NCBI GenBank assembly: GCA_019241495.1
Contig: JAFAWZ010000306.1
Span: forward strand, 1 to 22,916
Source of the DNA: Acidimicrobiales bacterium
Lineage (GTDB): Bacteria > Actinomycetota > Acidimicrobiia > Acidimicrobiales > Palsa-688
DNA: 22,916 bases
Direction: 5' to 3'
In this document: one piece after another, positions 22,200-22,916 of the stretch
Position numbering within the stretch: the first letter of the stretch is position 1
Layout of the letters: each line of letters opens with the position of its first letter
Program-made: the position numbers and the translations under genes
The notes under the pieces: model-generated
Databases searched by the model: none
Seen by the model: the letters and a program-made list of their open reading frames with translations, nothing else
What the model was told of the DNA's origin: nothing

Positions 22200-22848
22200 G
22201 GCGCAGGACGGTCTCGACGACCTTGTGGCAGCGCCCGTCGATGGGCGCGGTCAGAGAAACCACCAGGCGGTCCCTCTTGTCCGCGGTGAGGCGGGTTCGT
22301 CCAGTGCGGTCCATCCACCCAGCCACGGTGCGGTCCAGGCAGGGCAGCTCTCTCTCGTGGCCCTGCCAGCCGAACCGGCAGCCCAGGTAGGAACCCTCCC
22401 GGCACAACGTCACGGAGCCCTCGGGCTCGACGACCGCGATCGAGGGATGGCTGGCGGTTCGCTCCCAGAAGGGGATGGCCGTGGCGGTCACGCCTAGAAG
22501 CGGCTGGCGGTGGGGGTGGAGCAACGGCCGGAGAAGCCGTTCGCAGCGCCGGCCTCCCATGCGGCTCACCGGCTGGGGCGACCCGACCAGGCCCAGAGCC
22601 TCGGGTTGGGCGGGGTCGGGTACGGCGTCGAGGCCGCCGTCCAGGGTGACTTCTACCACGTCATAGGGCTGGATACGCTCGCCACAGGGGATCGGCGACC
22701 AGCCCCGCACCAGGGCGCCGGATGCCAGGTCCACTCCCGCGCACTGGTGCCCGTCGGCCGCCACCACCAGCAGTTGCAACGTGGACCCGGCCACGACCCG
22801 GACCCGGGGCAGGTCCTTGACGACCGGATATAGCTCAGTGCTGGTCAC
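22192..22848 (-). CDS. Uncharacterised protein with seven cysteines
   Basis: A 218-aa protein I cannot assign. It is soluble-looking, with no signal peptide or transmembrane helix. It has seven Cys spread over the length (in QCAGV, IPCGE, RRCER, TLCRE, LGCRF, LPCLD and GRCHK), not arranged as a known CxxC metal or Fe-S motif. The first third is strand-rich (VRVVAGSTLQLLVVAADG, YDVVEVTLDGGL), and a His-containing segment LLHPHRQPLLGVTATAIPF lies mid-protein. The start is GTG at 22848, just after an AT-rich stretch that looks like a promoter. Frame choice is supported by protein-like composition and by the exact convergent junction with the upstream plus-strand gene. Confidence 0.65.
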   Translation of the reverse strand: MTSTELYPVVKDLPRVRVVAGSTLQLLVVAADGHQCAGVDLASGALVRGWSPIPCGERIQPYDVVEVTLDGGLDAVPDPAQPEALGLVGSPQPVSRMGGRRCERLLRPLLHPHRQPLLGVTATAIPFWERTASHPSIAVVEPEGSVTLCREGSYLGCRFGWQGHERELPCLDRTVAGWMDRTGRTRLTADKRDRLVVSLTAPIDGRCHKVVETVLRRP

Positions 22849-22916
22849 GGAATCTCATAATTATCGATCGGACGGCCACGGAGGGTGGATGCTCGCGAGC
22901 TCACGGGCTAGGCCCG
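22849..22916. promoter_or_regulatory. AT-rich promoter region at the window end
   Basis: CATAATTATCGAT at about 22856-22868 is strikingly AT-rich for this window and lies 8-20 bases before the GTG of the minus-strand gene, as expected for a -10 region. On the plus strand CGGAGGG (22879-22885) precedes an ATG at 22889 that stays open to the window end (nine codons); a divergent gene may start there but too little is visible to call it. Confidence 0.35.

Noticed and set aside
22889..22916. Possible new plus-strand gene starting at the window end
   Set aside because: Only nine codons are visible. A Shine-Dalgarno-like GGAGGG precedes the ATG, but nothing else supports it, so it was only noted under the promoter region.
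1..22916. CRISPR array, insertion sequences, tRNA or rRNA genes, prophage or defence systems
   Set aside because: No regularly spaced repeats, transposase motifs, tRNA-like sequences or recognised defence domains were found by reading both strands. The repeats present are isolated pairs. A tRNA scan was not run.

Overview
The window is about 22.9 kb of GC-rich, densely packed actinobacterial chromosome, probably from an uncultured Acidimicrobiia-type lineage. That placement is inference. It rests on a proteasome-activator (Bpa) homologue with a C-terminal HbYX-like tail, the long eukaryote-like (type 2) IleS, frequent GTG/TTG starts, TANNNT boxes six bases from start codons, and an ileS - lspA - rluD - dnaE1 gene set that resembles the mycobacterial neighbourhood. 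No rRNA, tRNA, CRISPR array, transposase or phage gene was seen.

Layout. Positions 1-3094 (minus) hold ileS, cut by the window start. From 3194 to 6648 (plus) runs a tight set of four genes: a DksA/TraR zinc-finger protein with a basic, histone-H1-like N-terminal tail, lspA, rluD and an ABC-type substrate-binding lipoprotein; neighbouring genes overlap by stop/start codons. From 14460 down to 6623 (minus) lies an eight-gene cobalamin operon of the anaerobic (early cobalt insertion) type: cbiA, cbiL (with an N-terminal ribbon-helix-helix domain), cbiF, cbiD, cbiE-T fusion, cbiG-H fusion, a 64-residue 2x[4Fe-4S] ferredoxin, and cbiC. Most junctions are ATGA/GTGA overlaps, so translation is probably coupled. 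cbiX, the cobaltochelatase for sirohydrochlorin, is transcribed divergently (14520-15419). An Rrf2 regulator (15439-15891, minus) faces cbiX. Then on the plus strand come an alkaline-phosphatase-fold phosphodiesterase, bpa, dnaE1 (17791-21390) and a conserved protein of unknown function. The last gene (22192-22848, minus) encodes a Cys-containing protein I do not recognise.

How the genes work together. CbiX inserts cobalt. CbiL, CbiH, CbiF, CbiD and CbiE-T methylate the ring (CbiT also decarboxylates it), CbiG opens the lactone, CbiC migrates a methyl group and CbiA amidates the a and c side chains. The set gives nearly all steps from sirohydrochlorin to cob(II)yrinic acid a,c-diamide. The one step with no recognisable enzyme here is precorrin-6A reduction (CbiJ/CobK). 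The ferredoxin inside the operon is a possible electron donor, but this is not proved. The most unusual feature is the DNA-binding-type ribbon-helix-helix domain fused in frame to CbiL, which raises the possibility of an enzyme that also regulates its own operon; no B12 riboswitch is visible in the short cbiA-cbiX intergenic region.

Non-coding structure stands out at three places: a perfect 18-bp inverted repeat in the 5' part of rluD; a 183-bp dnaE1 leader with a palindrome resembling two facing DnaA boxes and a 16-bp tandem repeat before the Shine-Dalgarno; and a hairpin plus a duplicated 19-bp unit at the dnaE1 end.
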